From Anaeromyxobacter oryzae (GTDB lineage: Bacteria > Myxococcota > Myxococcia > Myxococcales > Anaeromyxobacteraceae), in contig NZ_AP025591.1 of the NCBI RefSeq assembly GCF_023169945.1, forward strand, positions 2,688,501 through 2,752,500: a stretch of 64,000 nucleotides of DNA, in the 5' to 3' direction. The translations under genes were made by a program, and so were the position numbers. How positions within the stretch are numbered: the first letter of the stretch is position 1; each line of letters begins with the position of its first letter. Positions 7,848 to 17,199 of the stretch are shown here, one piece after another. The notes beneath the pieces are model-generated. The model was not told the origin of the DNA, searched no databases, and was given only the letters and a program-made list of their open reading frames with translations.

Positions 7848-10124
7848 TCACTCCGCGAGCGCCGTCGTGGCGTGCGCCACGTCGCGGCGGAGCACCGAGG
7901 GGATGCCGTCGCGCCACGCGTGGGCGAGGTCGGCGACCGGCACCGACAGCGCGCCCTGGATCTCGAGCCGGTCGCCGCCCACGGCGCCGAGCGTGATCAC
8001 CGGCGCGCCGCACGCCTTCGCGAGCTCGACCAGGCGCGGCAGGCTCTCCTTCGGGAGCGAGACGACGATCCGGCTCGCATCCTCCCCGAAGAGCACGAAG
8101 TCCTTCCGCGTCGGGAACGGCACCCGGACCGCGGCGCCGATCCATGGCGCGGTGGAGCCCGCGGGCGCGTCGTGCATCATGCAGCACTCCGCGAGCGCGA
8201 CGGCGAGGCCGCCGTCGGAGCAGTCGTGCGCCGACGAGAGGAGCCCCTCGCGGATCGCGCGACGCACCGTCTCCTGCACCGCCTTCTCCTTCGTGAGATC
8301 GAGCGCGGGCGGGCGGCCCGCCTCCTTCCCGAACTCGGCCGCGAGGTACTCCGAGCCGCCGACCTCGCCCTGGAGCGTGCCGACGAGGGCGATCACGTCG
8401 CCCGCGTTCCGGAAGGCGCTCGTGCAGGTGCGATCCACGGGCTCGACGAGGCCGACCATGCCGACGGTCGGGGTGGGGAGGATCCCCTGACCCTCCGTCT
8501 CGTTGTAGAGCGAGACGTTGCCGGAGACGACGGGCGTGCCGAGCGCGCGGCAGGCGTCGCCGATGCCGCGGACGCACTCCGCGAACTGCCACATGATCTC
8601 CGGCTTCTCGGGGTTGCCGAAGTTCAGGCAGTCGGTGATCGCGAGCGGCTCGCCGCCGACGCAGGCGATGTTGCGCGCGCACTCCGCGACGGCGTGCTTC
8701 GCGCCGAGGTAGGGATCGAGGAAGCACCACCGGCCGTTCGCGGCGAGCGAGAGCGCGATGCCCTTGTTCGCGTGCTTCTCGTTCGACACCGCGATCCGGA
8801 CCAGCGCGGCGTCGCCACCGGGGCGGACCGCGCCGACGAGCCGGACCATGTGGTCGTACTGCCGGTACACCCACTCCTTCGAGGCGATCGTCGGGCGGGC
8901 GAGGAGGCGGAGGAGCGACGCGCCGAGATCCGTCGGCTCCGGCATCGCCGATGCGTCGAACGCGTGCAGGTCCGGGAGCGCCGGGTGCGGCTTCATCGGC
9001 CGCTCGTACTTGGGCGCGCCCTCGGTGAGCGGGTCCACCGGGAGGTCGGCCACCATCTGACCGTGCCAGTAAGCGCGCCAGCGGCCGGTGGAGGTGACCT
9101 TCCCGATCACCGCCACGTCGAGGTCCCACTTCGTGCAGATCCGCCGGACCACGTCCTCCTTGCCCTCGGCGGCCACGAGGAGCATGCGCTCCTGCGACTC
9201 GGAGAGGAGGATCTCGTACGGCGTCATGCCCTCCTCGCGGAGCGGCACCTGGTCGAGGTGGAGGTCGAGGCCGTTCCCGCCGCGGCCGGCCATCTCGACC
9301 GACGAGCTCGTGAGGCCGGCCGCGCCCATGTCCTGGATGCCGATCACGGCGTCCGTCTGGAAGAGCTCGAGGCACGCCTCGAGGAGCAGCTTCTCCATGA
9401 ACGGATCGCCGACCTGGACGGTCGGGCGCTTCTCCTCGGTGGACGCGTCGAACTCGGCGGAGGCCATCGTCGCGCCGTGGATGCCGTCGCGGCCGGTCTT
9501 CGCGCCGATGTACATGACCGGGTTCCCGACGCCGGCGGCCGTGCCGCGGAAGATCTTGTCGGCGGGGAGGATCCCGAGCGTGAAGGCGTTCACGAGGCAG
9601 TTGCCGTTGTACGAGGGGTGGAACATCACCTCGCCGCCGACGGTCGGCACGCCCATGCAGTTGCCGTAGCCGCCGATGCCGGCCACCACGCCCTCGAGCA
9701 GGTACGCGGTCTTCGGGTGCGCCGGGTCGCCGAACCGGAGCGAGTTCATCGAGGCGATCGGCCGGGCGCCCATCGTGAAGACGTCGCGGAGGATGCCGCC
9801 CACGCCCGTCGCCGCGCCCTGGTACGGCTCGATGTAGCTCGGGTGGTTGTGGCTCTCCATCTTGAAAGCGGCGGCGAGACCGTCGCCGAGGTCCACCACA
9901 CCCGCGTTCTCTCCCGGACCCTGCAGCACCTTCGGGCCGGTGGTGGGGAACGTCTTCAGGTGGACGCGGGACGACTTGTACGAGCAGTGCTCGCTCCACA
10001 TCACCGAGAAGACGCCGAGCTCGGTGAGGTTCGGCTCGCGGCCGAGGTGCTGCTTCACCCGCTCGTACTCGTCGGGCTTGAGTCCGTGACGGGCGACGAC
10101 CTCGGGCGTGATCTTCTCGCTCAT
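7848..10124 (-). CDS. purL: Phosphoribosylformylglycinamidine synthase subunit PurL
   Basis: 758 residues, the length of the small PurL that works with separate PurQ (glutaminase) and PurS. It catalyses ATP-dependent conversion of FGAR to FGAM in de novo purine synthesis, in the cytoplasm. Family blocks are clear: [12 protein letters not shown] near the N-terminus, [13 protein letters not shown], the [20 protein letters not shown] loop, [11 protein letters not shown] and [14 protein letters not shown] in the C-terminal half. purQ and purS are not in the window. The ATG has no Shine-Dalgarno sequence; TAGAAT lies 10 nt upstream, suggesting a leaderless transcript. Transcribed alone, away from the rest of the pathway. 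Confidence 0.97.
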   Translation of the reverse strand: MSEKITPEVVARHGLKPDEYERVKQHLGREPNLTELGVFSVMWSEHCSYKSSRVHLKTFPTTGPKVLQGPGENAGVVDLGDGLAAAFKMESHNHPSYIEPYQGAATGVGGILRDVFTMGARPIASMNSLRFGDPAHPKTAYLLEGVVAGIGGYGNCMGVPTVGGEVMFHPSYNGNCLVNAFTLGILPADKIFRGTAAGVGNPVMYIGAKTGRDGIHGATMASAEFDASTEEKRPTVQVGDPFMEKLLLEACLELFQTDAVIGIQDMGAAGLTSSSVEMAGRGGNGLDLHLDQVPLREEGMTPYEILLSESQERMLLVAAEGKEDVVRRICTKWDLDVAVIGKVTSTGRWRAYWHGQMVADLPVDPLTEGAPKYERPMKPHPALPDLHAFDASAMPEPTDLGASLLRLLARPTIASKEWVYRQYDHMVRLVGAVRPGGDAALVRIAVSNEKHANKGIALSLAANGRWCFLDPYLGAKHAVAECARNIACVGGEPLAITDCLNFGNPEKPEIMWQFAECVRGIGDACRALGTPVVSGNVSLYNETEGQGILPTPTVGMVGLVEPVDRTCTSAFRNAGDVIALVGTLQGEVGGSEYLAAEFGKEAGRPPALDLTKEKAVQETVRRAIREGLLSSAHDCSDGGLAVALAECCMMHDAPAGSTAPWIGAAVRVPFPTRKDFVLFGEDASRIVVSLPKESLPRLVELAKACGAPVITLGAVGGDRLEIQGALSVPVADLAHAWRDGIPSVLRRDVAHATTALAE

Positions 10125-10134
10125 GAGGCCGCGG

Positions 10135-10140
10135 ATTCTA
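10135..10140 (-). promoter_or_regulatory. Leaderless-type -10 box of purL
   Basis: TAGAAT on the minus strand, 5 of 6 matches to TATAAT, 10 nt before the purL ATG and without a ribosome binding site in between. Confidence 0.5.
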
Positions 10141-10210
10141 ACGGCGCGGCGCCCGGATCGCGAGGCTCGTCTGGCCGGTCAGGCGGCGATCGCCGGCCCG
10201 GCCGGAAGGA

Positions 10211-10230
10211 GGAGCCGCCCCGCCGGCTCC
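10211..10230 (-). terminator. Hairpin downstream of the DUF2807 gene
   Basis: GGAGCC-N8-GGCTCC, perfect 6-bp stem, 12 nt after the stop at 10242 and before purL. No T-run. Confidence 0.4.
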
Positions 10231-10241
10231 CGCCTGGAGCG

Positions 10242-10949
10242 TCAGGGAGCGGGAATCGCGCAGCTCACGGGGTCTCCGGCGCCATCGGTCACCCGGCACG
10301 TCCCAGTGCCGGAGTTCTCGACGCGGCTCCCCGGCACGGCGGTGCCGGTGACGGCGAGGCTCGCCTGGAGCTCGGCGCGGGAGCTGCCCGTGAGGGTCAC
10401 GTCGGACGTCGCGACGGCGTACTCCCGCGCGTCGAGGTGCGCTCCGTGCTGCACGCCCGAGAGCACCACCTCGAGAACCGGCGCCGCGCCGGTCCCGGCG
10501 CCGGCGAGCACGACGTCGCCGCCGTCGCCCGCCTCGACCCGGAACCGCTCGGCGGCGACGTTCTTCGCCTCGACGCGGGTCGGATCCTGCACGCGCACGA
10601 GCTGCAGCTCCGGGACGGTGACGGTGAGCCGCAGCGGATGGACGGAGGTGTAGCTGTCGACGAACGTCACCTTCGCCTCGAGCACCTGGATCCCGAGGGC
10701 GACATCGGTGTGGACGGTGGTCTCCACGTGCTGGACCACGTTCTCGTCGCCGCTCACCGTGACGCGCTGGGCGCCGCCGGCGGTCACCGTGACGAGGATC
10801 CCGTCCTCCGCCGACACGCCGAGGAACGCAGGGACGCTGCGGGTCTCCTCGTGAAAGACGCCGTTCCCCTGCACCACCGGGTTGCAGCCCGCCGTCGCGA
10901 GCAGCGCCAGGGCGGCGACGATCGCGGGTGATCCGAGAGAGAGTTGCAC
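10242..10949 (-). CDS. DUF2807 (GIN-type head) lipoprotein
   Basis: 235 residues from the GTG at 10949, supported by GAGGGA upstream and by a signal peptide starting there (VQLSLGSPAIVAALALLATAGC, lipobox ATAGC). The mature part is a right-handed beta-helix-like fold of the putative auto-transporter adhesin head GIN (DUF2807) family: GNGVFHEETRSVPAFLGVSA at its start is the typical entry strand, followed by short repeated strands (RVTVSGDENV, VVLAGAGTG, VTLTGSSRAE). Family members are surface or periplasmic and their ligand is unknown. It stands between the MBL hydrolase and purL, separated by 168 bp and 117 bp, so it is probably its own unit. Confidence 0.82.
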   Translation of the reverse strand: MQLSLGSPAIVAALALLATAGCNPVVQGNGVFHEETRSVPAFLGVSAEDGILVTVTAGGAQRVTVSGDENVVQHVETTVHTDVALGIQVLEAKVTFVDSYTSVHPLRLTVTVPELQLVRVQDPTRVEAKNVAAERFRVEAGDGGDVVLAGAGTGAAPVLEVVLSGVQHGAHLDAREYAVATSDVTLTGSSRAELQASLAVTGTAVPGSRVENSGTGTCRVTDGAGDPVSCAIPAP

Positions 10950-11118
10950 GCGTTCCGTCCCTCGAGGCGCCGCCCCCGCGCGGCGCGCCCATGCCTCGCC
11001 AGGATACCCGCAACACGGCCGCCAGCCCACCCTGCGGCCTCCGGAGCGCCCGGCCGTCGTCCGGCTCGAGCGGTCACGCCGTGAGCGTCCTCCCGGGATA
11101 CGCGCGGGCGGCGGCGGC

Positions 11119-12174
11119 CTATCGCGCCGGCCCCGACGGCGGCGCGACCTCGCGCGGCGATCGCCGGTCGATCTCCATGGACTCGCCCACGGCGAGCACC
11201 CGGACCCGGTCTCCCGCGAGCCCGCGGCGGAGCCGCTCCGCCTCGAGGCGCCGCGGCGGCTCGTCGAGCGGCTCGTCGGTGAGCTTGAACGTGCCCCAGT
11301 GCATGGCGACGAAGGTGCGCGCGTGGAGGTCCTCGAACGCCTGCAGCGCCTGCTCGGGGCTCATGTGCTGCTTCTCCATGAACCAGGCGGGATCGTAGGC
11401 GCCGATGGGCAGGAGCGCGGCGTCGATGGGGAACCGCGCGCCGATCTCCTGGAACCCGGGGAACCAGGCGGTGTCACCGGAGTGGTAGAGCGTCGCGGTC
11501 GAGCCCTCGACGACGAAGCCGCCCCACAGTGTCGCGTTGGTGTCGAGGAGGCCGCGCCGGCTCCAGTGCTGGGCGGGGACGAAGGTGATCCGGACCGGCC
11601 CGACCTTCGTCGACCCCCACCAGCCGAGCTCGGTCGCGGAGATGCGGCGGTCGCGGAACCACCGCTCGAGGCCGAGCCCCGCCACCACCGGCGCCTTCAC
11701 GCGCTCGATGGTGGGGAGGTCGAGGTGGTCGTAGTGCGAGTGGGATACGAGGACCGCGTCGATGGGCGGCAGGTCCTCGATGCGGACGCCGGGCGGCACG
11801 TTCCGCTCGAGGCCGCCGAAGATCGACGGCAGGAGCGCCGGGTCGAGGAGCAGCGACACCCCGTCGAGCTGGACGAGGAAGCTCGCGTGGCCGAGCCAGG
11901 TGACGCGCGCGGGCTCTCCCGGCTCCGGCGGGCGCGCGAGCCGCGCGAGGTCCGGCGCGACGGCCGGGACGGGCGCCGCCGGCGGCGAGGTTCGCCGCTT
12001 GCCGGTGAGCTTGTCCCAGACCGCCCAGCGCAGGACCGCGCCGAGCGGCTGCGGCCGCGAGCCGTCCAGGTTCACGAACTTGCCGTCGGAGGCGCGGCGC
12101 TGGGCGAACGCAGTGGCGAGCATGGAGAAGGCGACGAGCGCGAGGATGGCGAGGGCCCGGCGGAAGCGGCTCAT
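11119..12174 (-). CDS. NAPE-PLD-like metallo-beta-lactamase hydrolase, secreted
   Basis: 351 residues with an N-terminal signal or anchor (ALAILALVAFSMLATAFA). The zinc site motif HSHYDHLD (about residue 145) and downstream metal-ligand regions AQHWSRR, YHSGDTAWF and AMHWGTF match the UlaG/NAPE-PLD branch of the metallo-beta-lactamase fold. These enzymes hydrolyse phosphodiesters or lactones; N-acyl phosphatidylethanolamine hydrolysis is the best guess by similarity but the substrate cannot be read from sequence. Its ATG overlaps the TGA of the RNase H-like gene by four bases (ATGA), so the two are co-translated. Confidence 0.9.
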   Translation of the reverse strand: MSRFRRALAILALVAFSMLATAFAQRRASDGKFVNLDGSRPQPLGAVLRWAVWDKLTGKRRTSPPAAPVPAVAPDLARLARPPEPGEPARVTWLGHASFLVQLDGVSLLLDPALLPSIFGGLERNVPPGVRIEDLPPIDAVLVSHSHYDHLDLPTIERVKAPVVAGLGLERWFRDRRISATELGWWGSTKVGPVRITFVPAQHWSRRGLLDTNATLWGGFVVEGSTATLYHSGDTAWFPGFQEIGARFPIDAALLPIGAYDPAWFMEKQHMSPEQALQAFEDLHARTFVAMHWGTFKLTDEPLDEPPRRLEAERLRRGLAGDRVRVLAVGESMEIDRRSPREVAPPSGPAR

Positions 12175-12971
12175 AGGGCGAGCAGGAGCTTCGTCATGTC
12201 ATAGCGGACGTCGCCGCGCTCGGAGACCGGCACCGGCGCGGCGGGCAGCCGGAGGCGCTCGATCATCCGGTTGTAGGCGAGGTCCATGAGGGTCCGCAGG
12301 TTCACGGCGTCGTGCAGGTTGTACTCCGCGAAGAGCCGGAGCGCGTCCCCGTCGCCCTCGAGGTGCGCCCGCCACAGCCGCACCGCGTCGCGGCCGGTGA
12401 CGCCGCGGAGGTGCTCCGGGCGGCCGACACCGGTCTCCTCCTCGAGGAGCTTGAGCCCGCCCGCGTGCCCGAGCCGGCGCCAGAGGTGGCACAGATCCAC
12501 GTGCGCGCGCGGGGGCCGCCAGCCCGGGAAGGCGCGGCGGAGGGCGGGCACGTCGAAGGCGAGCCCGTTGTAGGTGACGAGCAGCTTCCAGCCGGCGGCC
12601 GCCTCCGGGAACGCGTCGAGGTCGCGGCCGGCGAGGAAGAGCCGCGGCCCGCGCCGGTCGAGGACGCCGACACAGGTGAGGTCGTCGCCGTCGCACTCCA
12701 CGTCGAGGAACGCCGCGTCGGCCGCGAAGGCGGCGTAGAGGCGCCAGCGCTCGACGCGGGGGATCATCGCCGCGAGCGCCTCCGCGTCGCCCGCGGCGAG
12801 CGCCTCCTCCGCGCGCGCCACCGCCGTCGCGAGCCTGGGGCGCAGCCGCGGCGAGAGGGCGTCGTCCGGCGCGCCGGGCAGGTCGGCCCATCGGCGGACG
12901 CCCGCGTTCCAGAGCCTGGACTCGAGCCACGGGCCGACGCCGGGGGCGAGCCGGAAGGTGCTGCGGATCAC
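12171..12971 (-). CDS. RNase H-like exonuclease (YprB/RNase_H_2 family)
   Basis: 266 residues from a GTG. Residues about 85-235 form an RNase H-like 3'-5' exonuclease of the YprB type: first acidic motif FLDVECDGD, second VTYNGLAFDVPALRRAF, helix HVDLCHLWRRL, and a late acidic YNLHDAVNL motif. The N-terminal helical part (ADLPGAPDDAL..., AEEALAAGDAEAL) is typical of this family too. Cytoplasmic nuclease on single-stranded DNA or RNA is likely. No ribosome binding site is present; TAGAGT is 7 nt before the GTG. First gene of a two-gene operon with the MBL hydrolase. Confidence 0.87.
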   Translation of the reverse strand: MIRSTFRLAPGVGPWLESRLWNAGVRRWADLPGAPDDALSPRLRPRLATAVARAEEALAAGDAEALAAMIPRVERWRLYAAFAADAAFLDVECDGDDLTCVGVLDRRGPRLFLAGRDLDAFPEAAAGWKLLVTYNGLAFDVPALRRAFPGWRPPRAHVDLCHLWRRLGHAGGLKLLEEETGVGRPEHLRGVTGRDAVRLWRAHLEGDGDALRLFAEYNLHDAVNLRTLMDLAYNRMIERLRLPAAPVPVSERGDVRYDMTKLLLAL

Positions 12972-12978
12972 CCGCCGG

Positions 12979-12984
12979 ACTCTA
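12979..12984 (-). promoter_or_regulatory. Leaderless-type -10 box
   Basis: TAGAGT on the minus strand, 7 nt before the GTG of the RNase H-like gene; no Shine-Dalgarno sequence. Confidence 0.45.
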
Positions 12985-13060
12985 GGCGGGGCGCCGCCCG
13001 CGCGCCAGGGCGAGCGCTTTCCGTCCGCCCCCGAGCCCGTCGAAGGGCGACCCTGCCGCT

Positions 13061-13095
13061 ACCGTTCGCGGCTCGACGAGCTCACCGCGAACGGT
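13061..13095. repeat. REP-type hairpin element
   Basis: ACCGTTCGCGG (13061-13071) and CCGCGAACGGT (13085-13095) form a perfect 11-bp stem with a 13-nt loop. It lies just downstream of the kinase stop at 13109. The loop text (CTCGACGAGCTCA) matches the copy at 59611-59640, so this is a dispersed element that may also act as a terminator. Confidence 0.7.
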
Positions 13096-13108
13096 GCTTG
13101 CCGGGGCA

Positions 13109-14656
13109 TCACGCCGGTGAGGCGCTCTCCGGGGGCGCAGCGGGGAGGAACACGCGGAAGGTGCTGCCCCGCCCGAGCGCGCTCTCGACCTCGATCCGGC
13201 CCTGGTGCGCCTCCACGAGGAGCCGCGTGATGTACAGGCCGAGGCCGAGCCCCTCCGGCCGGCGGCTCCCGCGCGCGCGGAAGTACCGCTCGAAGAGGTG
13301 GGCCTGGTCCTCCGGCGCGATCCCGACGCCGCGGTCCGACACGGCGATGCGCACCCCGCCGGCATCGGCCACGACCTCGAGCGTCACCGGCGTCTGCCCG
13401 GGCGAGTACTTGAGCGCGTTCGAGACCAGGTTCGTCACGATCCGCTCGAGGCGCGGCGGATCCGCGCTCACCCGCGGCAGGTCGGGCGCGACCGCGACCG
13501 CGACGCGATCGACGTCGAGCCCGCCGCGGAGCCGCTCGATGAGCTCCGGCACGAGCGCCTCGAGCTCGATCGGCACCGGCGAGAGGTGGAGCTGTCCCGC
13601 CTCGAGGAGCGTCGTGTCCACGAGGTCGTGGATCATCGCGCTCATCCGCTCGCAGCTCCGGACGATGGAGCGCGCCCGATCGGTCACCTTCGAGGGATCG
13701 TGGGGCGCCCGGCGGAGGAGGTGGGCCTGCGTGTAGACGGCGTTCAGCGGCGTCCGGAGGTCGTGGCTGATCATCCGCACGAGATCGTCGCGCGCCTCCT
13801 CGAGCACGTGCATGGCGGTCTCGTCCGAGAAGGTCGCGACGGCGCCGGCGACCCTCCCGTCGGTGCCGCGGACCGGGGCCGCGCTCACGACGATCCAGTG
13901 GTCCTCGCCGACCGCCGGCGCGACGTGAAGGTGTGCGCCCACCACGGTCTCCCCGGCGAGGGCGCGCGTGACCGGGCCGTCCTCCGGCGCGAGCGGCCGC
14001 CCGTCCGCGGAGGTGAACGCGACCGCCGCGGGCGACGGCATCGCGAACGCGTCGTGGGGATCGAGCCCGCTCGCCTCGACCATCCGCGCGGCGGGGAGGT
14101 TGTACCGGAGCACCTTGCCGCCCGGACCGTACAGGACGAACCCGTCGGCGATGGCGTCGATCACCGCGTCGAGCTCGGCGGCGCGTCGCAGCGCGTGGTC
14201 GAGCCCGGCCTCGGCGCTCTGCCGCGCGAGGACGAAGGAGGTCGTCTCGGTCACCTCGAGGAGCAGCGCCGGCTGGCCGGCGTAGCGGAGCGGCCGCGCG
14301 TGGTACGAGAACCACCGCGTCCCGCCTCCGAAGGGCACGGGGCAGTCCTCGATCCGGGTGACGCCGCCCGTCGAGGCGGCGCGCTCGAGGTCGCGGAGGC
14401 ACGCGGCGGGCACGGACCAGACCTCGGCGAAGGTCCGGCCGACGGGGTCCACCTCGGGTGCGGCCGTCAGGGCGCGATACGCGGGGTTCACCTTGACGTA
14501 CCGGAGGTCCTCGCCGGCGACGAGGGCGAGGCCGACGGCGGACGCGTCGAACACGGCGTGCAGGAGCTCGCGCTCGTCATCACCGAAAGTGATGACGTTC
14601 ACCTCACCTCGGGCGCCGGCCTCGGCCGACCGCGCACTTCCCGGACCACCGTGCAT
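13109..14656 (-). CDS. PAS-PAS sensor histidine kinase, cytosolic
   Basis: 515 residues with two PAS-like sensor domains (about 28-140, entered at LLHAVFDASAVGLALVAGED, and 155-285), then a HisKA helix with RMISHDLRTPLN (His 298) and a HATPase domain (N-box NLVSNALKYSP, G1 DRGVGIAPE, F FERYFRAR, G2 EGLGLGLYI). No membrane segment, so the signal is probably internal (redox, light or small molecule; not readable). Start at 14656 is favoured: GGGGGG lies 5 nt before it and TAAGAT 23 nt before it. A GTG at 14602 is an alternative. No response regulator adjoins. Confidence 0.9.
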   Translation of the reverse strand: MHGGPGSARSAEAGARGEVNVITFGDDERELLHAVFDASAVGLALVAGEDLRYVKVNPAYRALTAAPEVDPVGRTFAEVWSVPAACLRDLERAASTGGVTRIEDCPVPFGGGTRWFSYHARPLRYAGQPALLLEVTETTSFVLARQSAEAGLDHALRRAAELDAVIDAIADGFVLYGPGGKVLRYNLPAARMVEASGLDPHDAFAMPSPAAVAFTSADGRPLAPEDGPVTRALAGETVVGAHLHVAPAVGEDHWIVVSAAPVRGTDGRVAGAVATFSDETAMHVLEEARDDLVRMISHDLRTPLNAVYTQAHLLRRAPHDPSKVTDRARSIVRSCERMSAMIHDLVDTTLLEAGQLHLSPVPIELEALVPELIERLRGGLDVDRVAVAVAPDLPRVSADPPRLERIVTNLVSNALKYSPGQTPVTLEVVADAGGVRIAVSDRGVGIAPEDQAHLFERYFRARGSRRPEGLGLGLYITRLLVEAHQGRIEVESALGRGSTFRVFLPAAPPESASPA

Positions 14657-14679
14657 CTCTGCCCCCCAGAGACCGGGCC

Positions 14680-14685
14680 ATCTTA
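14680..14685 (-). promoter_or_regulatory. -10 box of the PAS kinase gene
   Basis: TAAGAT on the minus strand, 23 nt before the ATG at 14656. Here a leader with a GGGGGG ribosome binding site fits. Confidence 0.4.
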
Positions 14686-14766
14686 CGACGTTCCGGCCGC
14701 CGCGCCGCGCGACCCGGCAGATGGCCGCGCGCACATCGGATCCACCCCGGAGGGATGAGATCGTGC

Positions 14767-16650
14767 TCAGCGTCCGCCTGCTGCCCCGGTCTCCCGCTCC
14801 CAGGCGCTCCGCCAGGCGCCCACGTCCTGGGCATGGCGAAAGAACCGCTCGTAGAAGGGGTGGCGCGACACGGTCGCACCGTCCCCCACCACCACGAGCT
14901 TCGATCGCGCCCGCGTCAGCGCGACGTTCATGCGGCGCACGTCCGCGAGGAAGCCCACCTCGCCGCGATCGTTCGACCGGACGAGCGAGACGATCACTGC
15001 CTCCTTCTCCCGGCCCTGGAAGCCGTCGACCGTGTCGACCTCCAGGCCGCGATCGAGCCAGTCGGCGAGCCGCTCCCGGATGCGCTGCACCTGGGCGTCG
15101 TATGCGGCGATGACGGCCACCTCTTCCGGGGGAACGCCGGCGGCGAGGACCCGCTCCACCTCCGAGGCGGCGAGGTCCGCCTCCCCGGCGTTCTGCTTCG
15201 AGTCCGAGCCCTCGGGCGTCTCCTCCTCGAAGCCGCGGCCCGCGGTGTCGACGACCTCGAGCGGCGCGGCGTCGATGGCGCGGGCCGCGACCGCGGGGTG
15301 TGCGCGGAGCGCGCCGCCGTACACCGCCGCGGAGGGGAACGCCATGATCGCCTCGTTCATCCGGTGCTGCTCGGCGAGCGTCACCTTCACCGAGTCGCCG
15401 TGAGCGGCGACGAGCCGCTCGAAGAGCGACACGCCGAGGCCGCCCGCCTGCGCCGCCGCGGAGAGGACGGTGGGCGGGAGCTGCAGGTGATCCCCGGCGA
15501 GCACGGCGCGCTCCGCCCGGAGCAGCGCGAGCACCGTCGCGGGCTCGACCGCCTGGGTCGCCTCGTCGACGACCGCGACCGCGAAGCGGCGCGCCGCGAG
15601 CGCCGGCGCGTCGAGCGACGTGAGCGTCGCGAGGACCACGTCGGCGCGATCGAGCACCTCGGCCTCCGCGCGCGCCTCGAGCGTGCGCGCCTCGGCGAGG
15701 AGCGCGCGGGCATCCCGCTCCTTCCCGCGCGACTCGCTGAACCGCCCCGGGCCGCGGCGCGCCTTGCGCTTGCGCGCCTCGCGGCGGAGGGCGAGCGCCT
15801 CCTCGACGAGCCCCTTCGCGATGCGCGCCGCCTCGTGATCCGCCACCCGCGCCTCGAGCGTGTGGGCGAGGACCGCCGGGAGCACGCGCGCCGGGTGCCC
15901 GACGCGCACGCAGGAGAGCCCCGCGGCCGCGAGCCGCTCGACGAGGTTGTCGACGGCGAGGTTCGAGGGCGCCGCCGCGAGCACCTTCTCGCCGCGGGCC
16001 GCCGCGCGGCGGATCACCTCCACGAGCACGGTGGTCTTCCCGGTGCCCGGCGGACCGTGGACGAGGGCGAGGTCCTCGGCGCGGTCGGCGAGCTCGAGCG
16101 CGGCGCGCTGCTCGGCGTTCAGCGCCGCCCCGAGGTCGGGCCCGCGCGGCCGCGCGAGGAAGCGCAGCGGCGCGCCCGAGAGCGGGCCGTGCCAGCGCTT
16201 CCCGCCGCGATCCTCCCGGAGGCGCGCGAGACCGGACGCGAGCCGCTCCCACGTCACCGGCGACGGCTCGAGCTCGAGGACGACGCGCCCGTCGGTCGCC
16301 CAGTCCGGCGGCGGCTCGTCGAAGGCGACCGCTATCTGCGTCCGGGTCCGGCGCGCGACGACGCCGGTGGGCGCGTCCGGCCGGAGCTCGCGGCGGAGCG
16401 TCACCGACACGAGGCCGCCCGCGCCGATCCGGCCGCCAGGGAGCGGCCGGCCGCCGCGCGAGAACGTGACCAGGGTCCGCCCGGCGAGGGCGCCCTCCTC
16501 GACGGCCTCCACGTCGGCGACCGCGAGCCCGCGCGCCTCGCGCTCCGCGAGCGACAGCCGGCCCTTTGCCTCCGCGAAGCGCGCCCGCTCCTCGTCGCGC
16601 TCCGCGGCGAGCAGCCCGGCCAGCCGGTCGATGTGGTGCGAAAGGTCCAG
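14767..16650 (-). CDS. SF1B DNA/RNA helicase, IGHMBP2/UPF1-like
   Basis: About 627 residues. Helicase motifs in order: [10 protein letters not shown] (about 200), Ia APSNLAVDNL, II VVDEATQA, III AGDHLQLPP, IV/V VDTVDGFQGREKEAVIVSLV, VI NVALTRARSKLVVVGD. The N-terminal domain before motif I resembles the beta-barrel of IGHMBP2-type helicases. Such enzymes unwind RNA or DNA with 5'-3' polarity. The start is uncertain: no ATG or GTG lies in the plausible range, while CTG at 16650 follows AGGAG by 4 nt and begins with family-like sequence (DLSHHIDRLAGLL), so CTG is proposed. It is divergent from the ArsC-like gene with 24 bp between starts. Confidence 0.88.
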   Translation of the reverse strand: MDLSHHIDRLAGLLAAERDEERARFAEAKGRLSLAEREARGLAVADVEAVEEGALAGRTLVTFSRGGRPLPGGRIGAGGLVSVTLRRELRPDAPTGVVARRTRTQIAVAFDEPPPDWATDGRVVLELEPSPVTWERLASGLARLREDRGGKRWHGPLSGAPLRFLARPRGPDLGAALNAEQRAALELADRAEDLALVHGPPGTGKTTVLVEVIRRAAARGEKVLAAAPSNLAVDNLVERLAAAGLSCVRVGHPARVLPAVLAHTLEARVADHEAARIAKGLVEEALALRREARKRKARRGPGRFSESRGKERDARALLAEARTLEARAEAEVLDRADVVLATLTSLDAPALAARRFAVAVVDEATQAVEPATVLALLRAERAVLAGDHLQLPPTVLSAAAQAGGLGVSLFERLVAAHGDSVKVTLAEQHRMNEAIMAFPSAAVYGGALRAHPAVAARAIDAAPLEVVDTAGRGFEEETPEGSDSKQNAGEADLAASEVERVLAAGVPPEEVAVIAAYDAQVQRIRERLADWLDRGLEVDTVDGFQGREKEAVIVSLVRSNDRGEVGFLADVRRMNVALTRARSKLVVVGDGATVSRHPFYERFFRHAQDVGAWRSAWERETGAAGGR

Positions 16651-16658
16651 GGCTCTCC

Positions 16659-16664
16659 TATAGT
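16659..16664 (+). promoter_or_regulatory. Leaderless-type -10 box of the ArsC-like gene
   Basis: TATAGT, 5 of 6 to consensus, 10 nt before the ATG at 16675. The core CTATAG is palindromic and could also serve the helicase gene on the other strand. Confidence 0.45.
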
Positions 16665-16674
16665 GCCCCCCGCG

Positions 16675-17052
16675 ATGCCGATCGAGTACGTCCTCTGGTT
16701 CGACGCGCGCTGCGCCACGTCGCGGCGCGCGCTCGAGCTCCTGCGGGACCGTGGCGTCGAGCCGGTCGTGCGCCGGCACCTCGAGGACCCGCCCACGGCG
16801 GCCGAGATCGAGGCGCTCCTCGCCGCGCTCGGCGTCGCCGCGCACGACGTGGTGCGAACGGACGAGGACGAGTATCAGGCGCTCCGGCTCTCGCCGCGGA
16901 CGCCCGTGCCCGAGCTGGTCCGCGCGATCGCGGCCCACCCGCGGATCCTGGACCGACCCATCCTGCTCGCCGGCGGGCGCGGCGTGCTCGCCCGGCCCGC
17001 GGAGCGGGTCCTCGAGCTCCTCGGCTCCACGCGCCCGGATCGCGCCGGCTGA
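16675..17052 (+). CDS. ArsC-family (Spx/arsenate reductase-like) protein
   Basis: 125 residues with the thioredoxin-like ArsC fold. The N-terminal WFDARCATSRRALELLRD has the single catalytic-type Cys at the place of the CX3(S)R active site, followed by the typical LEDPPTAAEIEALL, ELVRAIAAHPRILDRPILL and GRP-like C-terminal pieces. Known relatives are glutaredoxin-dependent arsenate reductases or uncharacterised YffB/YfgD proteins; without ars genes nearby the latter is as likely. No ribosome binding site precedes the ATG. A GTG at 16663 is in frame and would add four residues. Confidence 0.83.
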   Translation: MPIEYVLWFDARCATSRRALELLRDRGVEPVVRRHLEDPPTAAEIEALLAALGVAAHDVVRTDEDEYQALRLSPRTPVPELVRAIAAHPRILDRPILLAGGRGVLARPAERVLELLGSTRPDRAG

Positions 17053-17199
17053 TCGTGGCGGCGGGCGCGGGCGGGACCCCGGGTCTCGCGAAACCCCCGG
17101 CGCCCGGGGGAACGCGGGCGAGCGATCCCCCTGATCTCCAGCGGGTGCGCCGGCGCGCCGGGCCGCCCCCGGCGAACGGATCGTGCAGGAGAGGCGCGC

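Noticed and set aside
7872..10931. A 1019-codon plus-strand open frame opposite purL
   Set aside because: Shadow of purL; low-complexity Arg/His/Asp-rich translation and it crosses several real gene borders.
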